Of a stretch of 64,000 nt of DNA, positions 50,951 through 60,105 are shown piece after piece. The DNA lies in NCBI GenBank assembly GCA_026713925.1, contig JAPONM010000027.1, positions 62,001 to 126,000 on the forward strand, given 5' to 3'. The notes beneath the pieces are model-generated. The model worked only from the letters and a program-made list of their open reading frames with translations. It did no database searches and had not been told where the DNA came from. The position numbers and the translations under genes are program-made. This DNA is from Gammaproteobacteria bacterium. Lineage in GTDB: Bacteria > Pseudomonadota > Gammaproteobacteria > UBA4575. Position 1 is the first letter of the stretch. Every line of letters starts with the position of its first letter.

Positions 50951-53068
50951 TTGGCTTGTGGGCTACACCTTGGCATTACATCTGTGCATGATCAAACCGG
51001 GATATTAAACAATCTAAAGCAGATTGTTTTTGAAATTGATTATTCAGGAAAATGGCTTTACATCAGCCTGTCATGGACAAGCCTGACAGGTTATTCAGTC
51101 GCTGAAACACTAGGGACTCATATTCTTGATTGCGTACACCCTTCTGATAGGTCTAGTGTTGAAGAGTATTTGCACAGTCTATATTTACATGGGGAAAGGG
51201 AAATAGAGCCAGTCGCAGCACGTTTTCTTTGCAAGAATGGCAGGCCAGCGTTTATGGTTCTGAGGGGCAACACTGCTTTCGTAGTTGATAAAAACAACGA
51301 TTCAAAAGGTGTTGTTGGTACACTTACCAACGTTACAGAAAGAATTCGCCAACATGAAGTACTGGAGGCAAAGTACCGGAGTTTATGTAATTTTGTCGAC
51401 AGGTTTTCCGGCATGTTATACAGATGCCGTAATGACCAGGAATTAACGATTGAATATGCGAGCACTGGATGCTTGGAGTTGACTGGTTACAGTCGCGAGC
51501 AATTAGTGGAAAAAAATGAGATCTCGTATGCAAGTATCATACACCCTGATGACCGCCAAAGAATTTTTGAAACCATTCAATATAAATTACATTCAGGAAA
51601 ACAGTACGAACTCACACACCGAATCATCACTGCAGCGGGTACAGAGCGGTGGGTTTTCAACAGCGGCAAGGGGAATTTCTCATCTAGTGGTGAATTACTA
51701 TCATTCCAAGGGTTGCTGTTTGACTTTGATCGACAGAAAAAATTTCAGGAACGCAGTCTGCAACAGTCGCTTTACGACCCGGATACGAGGCTTCTGAATC
51801 GAATTTTATTCATCGATCGTCTGGAACATTCAATTGAAAAAATTAAGTGTCGAAATGGTTATGCATTCACAGTACTACTACTGAGTATTGATCAATATTC
51901 CCAGTTGTTTAATAGCCTAGGTGTTCAGAGTATTGAGCTAGTGATCACAGAAATAGGTCAACGTATTATTGAAACACTGAATTACCCTGTTTCCCTATGC
52001 AGGTTGCAGGAGGACCGATTTGGGATTCTTCTGGATTCATCCCAGTACAGTATCAAAAATATTAATACAATCATGAACCAGATTCAGGAACAGGTTCAGA
52101 CTCCCTTAACTATAGAAGAAAATGAAGTATACGTTACTGCAAGCATCGGTGTAGTTGTTGGTAATCCAGACTATGATGACAAAGATAAAGTACTTGCAGA
52201 AGCCCAGAATGCATTAAGCCGGGCTATCAGCCTAGGTGGTGCGCGTTATGAAATGTCTGATTTGATTTCTCATGGCAAGGCTGCTTTACAGGCGCATATT
52301 GAAAAAGAACTCGAACAAGCACTAGAGCAAAATCAATTTCTTGTGCACTGGCAACCAATTGTCACTCTCAAAGACGGATTGCTGTCAGGACTCGAAGCTA
52401 GACTGGTTTGGCCGCATCCCATAAAGGGCCTGCTATATGCTGAACAGTTTGTACCTAATGCAGAAGAAACCCAACTGATTGCTCCCCTGTGGGAGTGGAT
52501 GATAAATGATGTATGCAGACAAATTGAGAAATGGAATACCCTGGTATCTAAAATTCAGGGTATATCATTAAATATACAGGTTACTGGAGCAACCTTGCTT
52601 GATGCCGATTTAATTTTCAGGCTGTGTGAAAAGCTCTTGCTGGTTAAACCTGGTTTATGCAACCTAGTGGTAGGTGTTTCTGAAAATGTATTAAGTCATG
52701 TCCCACGAACCACAAACAGTCTACTGAAACCTGCGCAAAAAAAAGATATCAAGCTACTATTAGATGGCTATGGGTACACTAAGACATCCCTGCCCCTTCT
52801 ACAGGATATGCCTATTGAATACGTCCGTTTAAGCCACTCAATTATAGATGATTGTGTGACAGATAATGGGAAATTTGTCCGTGCCATTGCTTCTCTCACT
52901 CATAATCTGGGTATAGAAATCGTGGCAAATGCAGTGCAGTCACAACAGCAACTGGAAATATTAAAAACTGCAAATATAGATTCAGCACAGGGAAATCATA
53001 TTTCGAAGCCCGTTTCTGAAGACGACGTTATCCAAATGCTTTCTCAGGTCGTTGCCTCAAAGAATTGA
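50951..53068 (+). CDS. PAS-PAS-GGDEF-EAL protein with both catalytic motifs degraded
   Basis: A protein of about 705 residues: two PAS domains (about residues 15-140 and 143-270), then GGDEF and EAL domains. The cyclase signature is QEDRF (353-357) in place of GGDEF, and the phosphodiesterase signature is E482-A483-R484 (GLEARLVW) in place of EAL; the DDFG segment is LDGYG. Both enzymatic activities are likely lost, leaving possible ligand-binding or protein-interaction roles. It follows the two-component pair in the same direction. The start is a weak TTG; a GTG at 50984 is also possible. Confidence 0.85.
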   Translation: MACGLHLGITSVHDQTGILNNLKQIVFEIDYSGKWLYISLSWTSLTGYSVAETLGTHILDCVHPSDRSSVEEYLHSLYLHGEREIEPVAARFLCKNGRPAFMVLRGNTAFVVDKNNDSKGVVGTLTNVTERIRQHEVLEAKYRSLCNFVDRFSGMLYRCRNDQELTIEYASTGCLELTGYSREQLVEKNEISYASIIHPDDRQRIFETIQYKLHSGKQYELTHRIITAAGTERWVFNSGKGNFSSSGELLSFQGLLFDFDRQKKFQERSLQQSLYDPDTRLLNRILFIDRLEHSIEKIKCRNGYAFTVLLLSIDQYSQLFNSLGVQSIELVITEIGQRIIETLNYPVSLCRLQEDRFGILLDSSQYSIKNINTIMNQIQEQVQTPLTIEENEVYVTASIGVVVGNPDYDDKDKVLAEAQNALSRAISLGGARYEMSDLISHGKAALQAHIEKELEQALEQNQFLVHWQPIVTLKDGLLSGLEARLVWPHPIKGLLYAEQFVPNAEETQLIAPLWEWMINDVCRQIEKWNTLVSKIQGISLNIQVTGATLLDADLIFRLCEKLLLVKPGLCNLVVGVSENVLSHVPRTTNSLLKPAQKKDIKLLLDGYGYTKTSLPLLQDMPIEYVRLSHSIIDDCVTDNGKFVRAIASLTHNLGIEIVANAVQSQQQLEILKTANIDSAQGNHISKPVSEDDVIQMLSQVVASKN

Positions 53069-53214
53069 AGTAGCTTGCAATTACCCTGCTGCGCAATCCA
53101 ATTCAGGGAGTCCGCGCAGGGATATTTCAATCATCCCTTGCTATAGGAAAACCAGAAAAAGCTTGGCTAAACAGTTAAAATCATACCTGTATCGGTAATT
53201 TGCTGGTATACATT

Positions 53215-53967
53215 ATGATCAAAGGTGTGCTTTTGGATTTAAGTGGGGTTCTGTATGTAGGAAGCCAACCTCTTCCAGGCGCCTTGGATGCTGTACAGCA
53301 TCTAGTCAAGAGCGGTTTGCAGGTCCGTTATATTACAAACACTACACGCAGTCCGCGTAGTGCGATTTTGAAAAAACTAGCTGCGATGGATTTAGCAGTC
53401 GCCCGAGACGAAGTGTTTACTGCTGCTATAGCCTCACGTAATTACATTAAGAGAAAAAACCTCTCTCCATACTTGCTGGTACATACCAATCTTCTTCCGG
53501 AGTTTTCAGAATTTGACCAGAAACACTTTGATTCAGTCTTGCTAGGAGATGCCGGCACAGGCTTCACCTACGAAAAACTGAACATGGCATTTCGCCTATT
53601 GCTTGATGGGGCGCCTTTGTTCGCCATGGGAAACAACCGCTATTTTAAAGAAGAAGATGGTTTCAGTCTTGATGCGGGACCCTTTGTTCATGCACTCGAA
53701 AGCGCAAGTGGAGTCAGGGCAACCGTACTCGGGAAGCCTGCAAAAGAGTTCTTTCTGGAGGCCATACAGGAATTTTGTTGCTCACCTGGTGAGGTTGTAA
53801 TGGTCGGTGATGATGTTGAAGCTGACATAAATGGTGCTAGTACAGCAGGCCTTCAGGCCATACTTGTAAAAACAGGTAAGTACCGAAGCAGCGACGACCA
53901 ATGCATTTTTGATCCAAGTGTGCGTATCGCGGATGATATTTCACAGGCTGTAGGGTGGATTGCCTAA
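53215..53967 (+). CDS. HAD-IIA family hydrolase (LHPP/NagD-like)
   Basis: A 250-residue HAD phosphatase of the IIA type. Motif I is KGVLLDLSGVLYVG, motif II appears in YITNTTRSP, and motif III/IV in GKPAKEFF and MVGDDVEADINGA. Sequence pattern is closest to the LHPP/PPase-like group that acts on phosphohistidine, phospholysine or small phosphates. Substrate unknown. A weak Shine-Dalgarno precedes the ATG. It sits between the PAS-GGDEF-EAL gene and the sarcosine oxidase genes, on the same strand. Confidence 0.88.
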   Translation: MIKGVLLDLSGVLYVGSQPLPGALDAVQHLVKSGLQVRYITNTTRSPRSAILKKLAAMDLAVARDEVFTAAIASRNYIKRKNLSPYLLVHTNLLPEFSEFDQKHFDSVLLGDAGTGFTYEKLNMAFRLLLDGAPLFAMGNNRYFKEEDGFSLDAGPFVHALESASGVRATVLGKPAKEFFLEAIQEFCCSPGEVVMVGDDVEADINGASTAGLQAILVKTGKYRSSDDQCIFDPSVRIADDISQAVGWIA

Positions 53968-54129
53968 CGAGGTCTAAACTCAGTATCGTTACTCAATAGG
54001 TAGTAAGCCTTTCGAGCAATTGACCAGCATCGAATCAAAACCAATTATCTCATAGCTTCTCCAACTTCAGGCTTGGACCCACAGCTATGCAGTACTATCT
54101 AAAGTAGCAAATTAATATAGGAATCCTTC

Positions 54130-55371
54130 ATGCCATGGAATCTATTAAAATATGGTCTTGCTCCCAAATATCCGGCTCGCCGAGATATTCCTGCCCCACG
54201 TGATTTAAAAAAATCATACGATGTAATTATTATAGGAGCTGGAGGACACGGTTTATCCACTGCATACCATCTTGCCCGTTACCACGCTATTAACAACGTC
54301 GCCGTTCTGGACAAAGGATATGTAGGTGGCGGCAATACTGCACGCAATACTGCAGTGATACGCTCAAACTATATCTCACCCGAAGCTGTAGCATTTTACA
54401 AGGCATCTGTAGAGATGTTTAAAAACCTGTCCAACGAGCTGGGGTATAACCAGATGTATTCACAGCGTGGTCAGTTAACCCTTGCTCATTCTGATGCAAG
54501 TGTGCGCACATTTGCATTGCGCGCAGAAGTCAACAAGCATTTGGGGGTTCGATCTGAAATAGTGGATCGACAGCAAATCCGTGAAATCGTGCCTTGCCTG
54601 AATATGGACGAAAACATGCGTTTTCCGATCCAGGCTGGTCTGTGGCACCGTGATGGTAGTACAGCACGGCATGACGCTGTAGCTTGGGGATATGCAATGC
54701 GGGCAGCGCAAATGGGTGTTGAAATACATCAGCACACTGAAGTCACTGGCATCCAGGTTAATGCAGGTCGGGTCGTAGCAGTACAGACAGACAGAGGGAC
54801 GGTCAAGTGCAACCATGCGGTCCAAGCTGTTGCAGGTATGAGTTCAGTAGTAGCGAAAATGGCTGGTATTCGGTTGCCTGTGCGAAGCTTTCCCTTGCAG
54901 GCCATGGTCACACACCCAGTCAAGCCTTTTCTAGACCCGCTGGTAAGTTCATCAGATTTACATGCCTATATTTCTCAGACTGCACGAGGTGAAATTGTCA
55001 TAGGAGGCGGTTCAGATCCGTATGAGCTGTATTCGACACGTTCAACCCTAGATCTTAAGGAATCCCTTGTAGCTAACACACTTGAGCTGTTCCCTTGTAT
55101 CGCCGAGCTGAAGCTGCTTCGTCAGTGGGCGGGCATCACAGACATGACGCCAGACTACAGCCCAGTCATGGGCACCAGCCCAGTAAAAAATTACTGGCTA
55201 GATGCAGGCTGGGGCACTTGGGGATTCAAGGCAACACCGATTTCAGGAAAGTGTATGGCAGAAACACTTGCTAACGAAAAAGCAGTGGAGCTTATACAGC
55301 CATTCAGACTTGAACGTTTCAAGACCTTCACGCTGTCCAATGAAGCAGGGGCCACAGCTGCAAGCCATTAG
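54130..55371 (+). CDS. soxB: Sarcosine oxidase beta subunit
   Basis: A 413-residue flavoprotein subunit of heterotetrameric sarcosine oxidase. The dinucleotide-binding fold starts at DVIIIGAGGHGLSTAYHL. The covalent FMN attachment His of the family is His181 in TARHDAVAWGY. The enzyme oxidises sarcosine to glycine and transfers the methyl group to tetrahydrofolate. This gene starts the order beta-delta-alpha-gamma, which is standard. The symbol soxB here means sarcosine oxidase, not the sulfur-oxidation SoxB. It is followed by soxD after ten bases. Confidence 0.93.
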   Translation: MPWNLLKYGLAPKYPARRDIPAPRDLKKSYDVIIIGAGGHGLSTAYHLARYHAINNVAVLDKGYVGGGNTARNTAVIRSNYISPEAVAFYKASVEMFKNLSNELGYNQMYSQRGQLTLAHSDASVRTFALRAEVNKHLGVRSEIVDRQQIREIVPCLNMDENMRFPIQAGLWHRDGSTARHDAVAWGYAMRAAQMGVEIHQHTEVTGIQVNAGRVVAVQTDRGTVKCNHAVQAVAGMSSVVAKMAGIRLPVRSFPLQAMVTHPVKPFLDPLVSSSDLHAYISQTARGEIVIGGGSDPYELYSTRSTLDLKESLVANTLELFPCIAELKLLRQWAGITDMTPDYSPVMGTSPVKNYWLDAGWGTWGFKATPISGKCMAETLANEKAVELIQPFRLERFKTFTLSNEAGATAASH

Positions 55372-55381
55372 GAAATCATAC

Positions 55382-55657
55382 ATGAAAATTATGAAATGTC
55401 CTTTGAACGGACCACGAAATATATCCGAATTTATCTGTTTTGGTGAGGTTTCTAAAATGCCATGCCCAAAAAAGGTCAGTGATGATGAATGGGCAGATTT
55501 CATCTGGATGTCGAACAATTCAGCAGGTGTCGTTCAAGAATGGTGGTGCCATAGTGCAACAGCATACTGGTTCATTGCGGAACGCAATACAGTAACGGAT
55601 GAAATCTTGAAAACCTATCCAGCCAGTGATGTCTTTACCGAGCGAATTGATTTCTGA
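55382..55657 (+). CDS. soxD: Sarcosine oxidase delta subunit, zinc ligands altered
   Basis: A 91-residue delta subunit placed between beta and alpha genes. It has the family pattern KCP-x-x-GPRNISEF, SDDEWADFIWM and the C-terminal WFIAERNTVTDEIL. Typical delta subunits bind zinc through CPxC and a later H-x3-C. Here the first motif reads CPLN and the later one HSATA, so two of the four expected ligands (the second and fourth Cys) are absent. The protein may fold without zinc. The ATG at 55382 is chosen as it starts two residues before the CP motif region. Confidence 0.85.
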   Translation: MKIMKCPLNGPRNISEFICFGEVSKMPCPKKVSDDEWADFIWMSNNSAGVVQEWWCHSATAYWFIAERNTVTDEILKTYPASDVFTERIDF

Positions 55658-55691
55658 ATTCTAGGATTGTGAAAAATATTATATTTTAATA

Positions 55692-58616
55692 ATGGAAACT
55701 TCACCCAATAGATTGCCACCTCCTCTCGGAATGTTGGTCAATCACGATAAGCCAGTAAGCTTCAGATTTGAAAGCAGCCAGTATACAGGCCTGGCTGGCG
55801 ATACCATTGCGAGTGCTCTTGCTGCAAATGATACCTGGCTATTATCGCGTTCGTTCAAGTATCACCGCCCACGAGGTGTATTTTCAATGGCAGGGCTTGA
55901 GGCCAATACTTTGGTGCAGGTCGGATATGAGCCAAATGTAGCTGCTGACAAGCGTAAAATTACTTCAGGGCTCGAGGTAACTGGCCAAAATTATTCTGGC
56001 AGCCTTGCCAACGACCGGGCTGCAAAAATAGGCCTGGCAAGTAGATTTTTTCCTGTTGGGTTCTATTACAAAACATTTTTCCAGCCTAGCGGAGCATGGC
56101 AAAATTTCTGGGAGCCCATCATCCGAAAATATGCTGGACTCGGGCAAGTACATCTTGACACCCCGCGCAAGTATTATGATAAGAAATATCTGTTCTGTGA
56201 CATTGCCGTAATCGGCGGCGGCCCGGCTGGTATGAGCGCCGCTTTGTCTGCAGCAAACTCTGGTGCAGAAGTACTTCTAGTTGAACAGGAAGCTGTACTT
56301 GGTGGCTCACTTAACTATGGCCGATTTGATACTGACGGCAAGCTGGCACCTGATCTTCGTGATGAATTTGTTGCCACAATCAACAATCATTCCAATATCG
56401 GGATCATGACCGACGCTGCCTGCAATGGGTGGTTTGCCGACAACTGGTTACCTATTATTCGTGGTCACCGCATGTATAAGTTACGCACTAAAGAATTGAT
56501 CCTCGCTACAGGAAAAATGGAGCAGCCTGCAATTTTCCATAATAACGATCTTCCAGGTATTTTGCTGGGCACTGCTGCTCAACGACTGATCCGCTTATAT
56601 GGTGTTCGTCCCGGCAGGCGCGCAGTAATCCTTACTGCCGGTGACGACGGCTATGCAATGGCACTTGATTTGCTGGAAAATGGTGTAAATGTCGTAGCCG
56701 TTGCTGATCTTCGTGAGTCGTTTGATGCAACACCAATGTATGAAAAAGTACGGTCATGCAATATACCTGTCCATATGGCGTGTACAGTTTTCGAAGCGCT
56801 TTCAGACAAGCATACGTGTCATTTACGAGCAGTAGAGCTCCGAAAGGTAGCTAGCAGGGGTCGTTGTGGAAACAAGGTGCAGTGTTATGACTGCGACCTG
56901 CTTTGCATATCAACAGGGTTTATGCCTGCCTATCAACTTGCATTGCAAGCTGGTGGCAGGCTTGTGCATGATGAAAGGTCTTCCATGTTTTCGATCACAG
57001 GGCTACCAGCTAGCATCCATTTAGCAGGTGCAGCCAATGGAGAAAATGAACTTGGAGCAGAAATTGAATCTGGTAGGCGTGCAGGGCGAGCCGCATCCAA
57101 AAAACTGGGGCTTACTGTATCGGGTCATGCGCTTCCTAAACAGGTATACCCTGCTTCCTACATCAGTACTAACCACCCTTGGCCCATTTTTCCGCATCCC
57201 CGTGGCAAGGAATTTTTGGACTTGGATGAGGATTTGCAGTATTTGGATATCGTGCACGCATGTCAGGATGGTTATACAGAACTCGAACTTGTCAAACGCT
57301 ATTCGACGATCGGTATGGGACCTTCTCAAGGTCGGCACTCAGCGCTAGCAACTGCGCGTGTGGTTGCTAGTGCAACCCAACGTACTGTGTCAGAAGTTGG
57401 TGTCACGACTGCACGCCCCCCGCTTCATGCAGAAAAACTTGCAGTGATTGCGGGGCGCAGCTTCAAGCCGAAACGGCTTACTGCCATGCATAATCGTCAT
57501 TTGGAATCAGGCGCACAGATGATAATAGCCGGTATGTGGTGGCGACCAGCCTATTACGGCAAGTCCCAGCATCGAAATCGGTGTATCTGTGAAGAAAACC
57601 TTGCTGTCCGTGACAACGTTGGTTTGATAGATGTTTCCACGCTAGGAGGGCTGGAAGTTCGAGGCCCAGATGCTGCGGAATTCCTTAACCGCATGTATAC
57701 CTTTGCTTACTCTGGGCAAAAAACGGGTACATTACGATATCTACTGATGGCAAATACTGCGGGAACAATTATTGATGATGGAGTTGCTTGCAGGCTAGAT
57801 AACGAGCATTTTTACATAACCGCAACAACTGGAGGTGTCGATAATGTCTTTAGAACGATGTTGTGGTGGAATGCGCAGTGGCGTCTTGATGTTGATGTCA
57901 CAAATGTTACGGCAGCCTATGCAGGCGTGAATCTGGTTGGACCTAGGTCCCGAACAGTCTTGCAACAAGTATGCAGAGACATTGACCTCACCTCTAAAAG
58001 TTTTCCTTATTTAGCCGTTCGCTCAGCCACTGTAGCAGGTATTCCTGCACGCTTGCTTCGTGTAGGGTTTGTAGGTGAACTGGGCTATGAGATACATGTG
58101 CCATCTTTGCAAGGTGAGGCGCTTTGGGATGCCTTGCTGGATGCAGGACATTGTTATGGAATTAAGCCGGTAGGAATTGAAGCCCAACGTCTGCTGCGAC
58201 TTGAGAAAGGTCACCTTATAGTCGGGCAAGACACTGATGCCACGACGACTCCCCAAGAGGTCTCCATGGCATGGGCAATTTCTAAACGAAAACCATTTTT
58301 TGTAGGTGGGCGATCTTTGCAGATTATTGAACGCCATCAGTCAAGCCGAAAGCTGGTAGGTTTTACCATTAAGGCTGAACAGGGTGATACGCCAGAAGAA
58401 TCAAACTTGATTCTCGATGGCAATGCCATAGTCGGACATATTACTTCGGTAGGGTATTCCCCTACCCTAGACAGAATTGTCGGAATGGGGTATGCCAAGG
58501 CTGACACTGAACCAGGCACGTCGATTCACATCAAACTGAAGAGCGGAAAGCTGCAATTTGCGCAGGTCGTAGATATGCCATTTTATGATCCAGAAAACAA
58601 ACGCCAGAATATGTAA
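55692..58616 (+). CDS. soxA: Sarcosine oxidase alpha subunit
   Basis: A 974-residue alpha subunit. N-terminal residues ~20-95 form the ferredoxin-fold-like domain; a Rossmann domain with IAVIGGGPAGMSAALSAANSG (about 171-191) binds NAD; the C-terminal ~380 residues form a GcvT-like tetrahydrofolate-binding domain with IDVSTLGGLEVRGPDAAEF and VGFVGELGYEIHV. The two halves are joined as in known heterotetrameric enzymes. It would channel the methyl group to folate as 5,10-methylene-THF. It overlaps the gamma-gene leader and shares the transcript. Confidence 0.94.
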   Translation: METSPNRLPPPLGMLVNHDKPVSFRFESSQYTGLAGDTIASALAANDTWLLSRSFKYHRPRGVFSMAGLEANTLVQVGYEPNVAADKRKITSGLEVTGQNYSGSLANDRAAKIGLASRFFPVGFYYKTFFQPSGAWQNFWEPIIRKYAGLGQVHLDTPRKYYDKKYLFCDIAVIGGGPAGMSAALSAANSGAEVLLVEQEAVLGGSLNYGRFDTDGKLAPDLRDEFVATINNHSNIGIMTDAACNGWFADNWLPIIRGHRMYKLRTKELILATGKMEQPAIFHNNDLPGILLGTAAQRLIRLYGVRPGRRAVILTAGDDGYAMALDLLENGVNVVAVADLRESFDATPMYEKVRSCNIPVHMACTVFEALSDKHTCHLRAVELRKVASRGRCGNKVQCYDCDLLCISTGFMPAYQLALQAGGRLVHDERSSMFSITGLPASIHLAGAANGENELGAEIESGRRAGRAASKKLGLTVSGHALPKQVYPASYISTNHPWPIFPHPRGKEFLDLDEDLQYLDIVHACQDGYTELELVKRYSTIGMGPSQGRHSALATARVVASATQRTVSEVGVTTARPPLHAEKLAVIAGRSFKPKRLTAMHNRHLESGAQMIIAGMWWRPAYYGKSQHRNRCICEENLAVRDNVGLIDVSTLGGLEVRGPDAAEFLNRMYTFAYSGQKTGTLRYLLMANTAGTIIDDGVACRLDNEHFYITATTGGVDNVFRTMLWWNAQWRLDVDVTNVTAAYAGVNLVGPRSRTVLQQVCRDIDLTSKSFPYLAVRSATVAGIPARLLRVGFVGELGYEIHVPSLQGEALWDALLDAGHCYGIKPVGIEAQRLLRLEKGHLIVGQDTDATTTPQEVSMAWAISKRKPFFVGGRSLQIIERHQSSRKLVGFTIKAEQGDTPEESNLILDGNAIVGHITSVGYSPTLDRIVGMGYAKADTEPGTSIHIKLKSGKLQFAQVVDMPFYDPENKRQNM

Positions 58617-58629
58617 TCGGTTACGAATC

Positions 58630-59340
58630 ATGACACAACAGGCAGACCCTACGAGCTTTAACATACGAAGCCCGCACTACAGAACCCTACTATCAGCTGG
58701 TGCACGATTTGGAAGCTATATGAATACCTCTTGTGTAATGGACTATGGGAGAAGCAGAAATTGGGAAGTCTCCCAGGCTAAGCAGCTAGGTTTGGTTGAT
58801 TTAACTCCAATTCCAAGAACAGGTTTCAAAGGACAGGGAGTGATCCAGTGGATAAGTTCACAAGGTATGGAAATTGGTCAGCATAGTAACAAGGCCTACC
58901 CGCAACAAAATGGCATGCTGGTTGGGCGACTTGCTGATATTGAAGTAATTATATTAAATGGCTTGCAAAGCCGAACCAATCAATGTGAAAGTCTGGATGA
59001 GAAGCATGCGTGTGACCAGCCTGTAAGGTGTTACCTCGTACCCCGCTTCAATACATTGGCCTGGTTCATGGTTACCGGAGAAACTTCAGCTGAGGTATTT
59101 GCAAAAATTTGCGGTGTGGATTTGCGATTGAAAAATTTTTCTCGGGGAGCAATTGCTCAAACTTCTGTCGCGCGCATAAACAGTATTATCATTCGCCATG
59201 ATTTGAAAGAAATACCTGCTTTCCATCTGCTGTTTGACAGCGCGTCAACTGAGTATATGTGGGCCTGCCTGATGGATGCTTATATGGAGTTCAAGGGCTC
59301 ACCTGTTGGATATTCTGCTATTCGAGCTCTAGTGATGTAA
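58630..59340 (+). CDS. soxG: Sarcosine oxidase gamma subunit
   Basis: A 236-residue gamma subunit. The family is poorly conserved, but the order after alpha, the size and patterns such as DLTPIPRTGFKG and the late GYSAIRAL support it. It begins 13 bases after the alpha stop. Gamma stabilises the complex at the alpha-beta interface. Sequence divergence from well-known gamma subunits appears large; the assignment depends largely on context. Confidence 0.78.
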   Translation: MTQQADPTSFNIRSPHYRTLLSAGARFGSYMNTSCVMDYGRSRNWEVSQAKQLGLVDLTPIPRTGFKGQGVIQWISSQGMEIGQHSNKAYPQQNGMLVGRLADIEVIILNGLQSRTNQCESLDEKHACDQPVRCYLVPRFNTLAWFMVTGETSAEVFAKICGVDLRLKNFSRGAIAQTSVARINSIIIRHDLKEIPAFHLLFDSASTEYMWACLMDAYMEFKGSPVGYSAIRALVM

Positions 59341-59636
59341 TGCCGTGACTGAATTCTGCATCCAGTGTGACCTACCGCGACTGCATAGCTAGTACAACTC
59401 CAATATCCATGATATATACCTCTTAAGGGGTACTTCGTATTAGCCATTGACGGCAACCAGCAGACAAGTAATCATTGCTATTAGGAGCAGTATATTACCT
59501 GTATCCTTGGCTGGTAACTAATAGACTGGTTCACTGGTTTAATGCATCAGCAGATGTTCTCAACGCATTCAGTGCGAAATGTTTGCAGTTGAAAACCTTG
59601 GAAGCTCGCATAACGCCTTATATTCAGGAGAACAGC
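59341..59636. other. Intergenic gap after sarcosine oxidase genes
   Basis: No gene is supported here. An open frame in phase with the cupin gene extends upstream to 59475, but its translation lacks export or domain features and the Shine-Dalgarno at 59626 marks the later ATG as the start. No terminator hairpin is apparent after soxG. Confidence 0.4.
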
Positions 59637-60071
59637 ATGTATTTGCGAAACACAATTGCCTTTATCATTCTCAGTTTAACCGTACTCGTCTATTCAATGA
59701 CGGTTATTGCCAGTGATGAAGCTAAAATGAAAACGTTTAAGGGTGCTACTAGTATGGAACTTGCCTCTATGAATATCGAGGGCGTTAATGCATTTTTAGC
59801 TGATGTGGTTTCATCAAATGATTCTGATGCGCCAATTACGTGCGGTTTATTCAGAATGGAAAAAGGGAATTCGCTCCAGTACACGTATACCTATGATGAA
59901 GCAAAAATTATTGTTGAAGGTGAAATGACGATCGCTGAAGAAGGTGGAGAAACATTTCATGCTGTCGCCGGTGATGTAGTTTATTTTGACGAGGGTGCAA
60001 CTATCACATTTTCATCAGATTCATCAGGGGTTGGATTTTATTGTGGTCAAAGAGCCCAAGATGAAGTTTAA
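59637..60071 (+). CDS. Exported EutQ-like cupin-domain protein
   Basis: A 144-residue protein with a signal peptide (MYLRNTIAFIILSLTVLVY start, cleavage near VIAS) and a single cupin barrel: FRMEKGNSLQYTYTYDEAKIIVEGEMTIAEEGG, then HAVAGDVVYFDEGATITF and the end VGFYCGQRA. The pattern resembles EutQ-type cupins, which are normally cytoplasmic; the signal peptide makes this one periplasmic. AGGAGAACAGC precedes the ATG at 59637. Metal ligands are not obvious: one His lies in the second half. It lies 34 bases before the 485-residue exported protein gene, likely in one operon. Confidence 0.75.
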   Translation: MYLRNTIAFIILSLTVLVYSMTVIASDEAKMKTFKGATSMELASMNIEGVNAFLADVVSSNDSDAPITCGLFRMEKGNSLQYTYTYDEAKIIVEGEMTIAEEGGETFHAVAGDVVYFDEGATITFSSDSSGVGFYCGQRAQDEV

Positions 60072-60105
60072 ACTATCATAATCGAGTAACGTCAAGCGAG
60101 AGGAC

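Noticed and set aside
54130-59340. Reading the soxBDAG symbols as sulfur-oxidation genes
   Set aside because: The proteins have the flavin, NAD and folate domains of heterotetrameric sarcosine oxidase. Only soxY and soxZ at 43.8-44.6 kb belong to thiosulfate oxidation.
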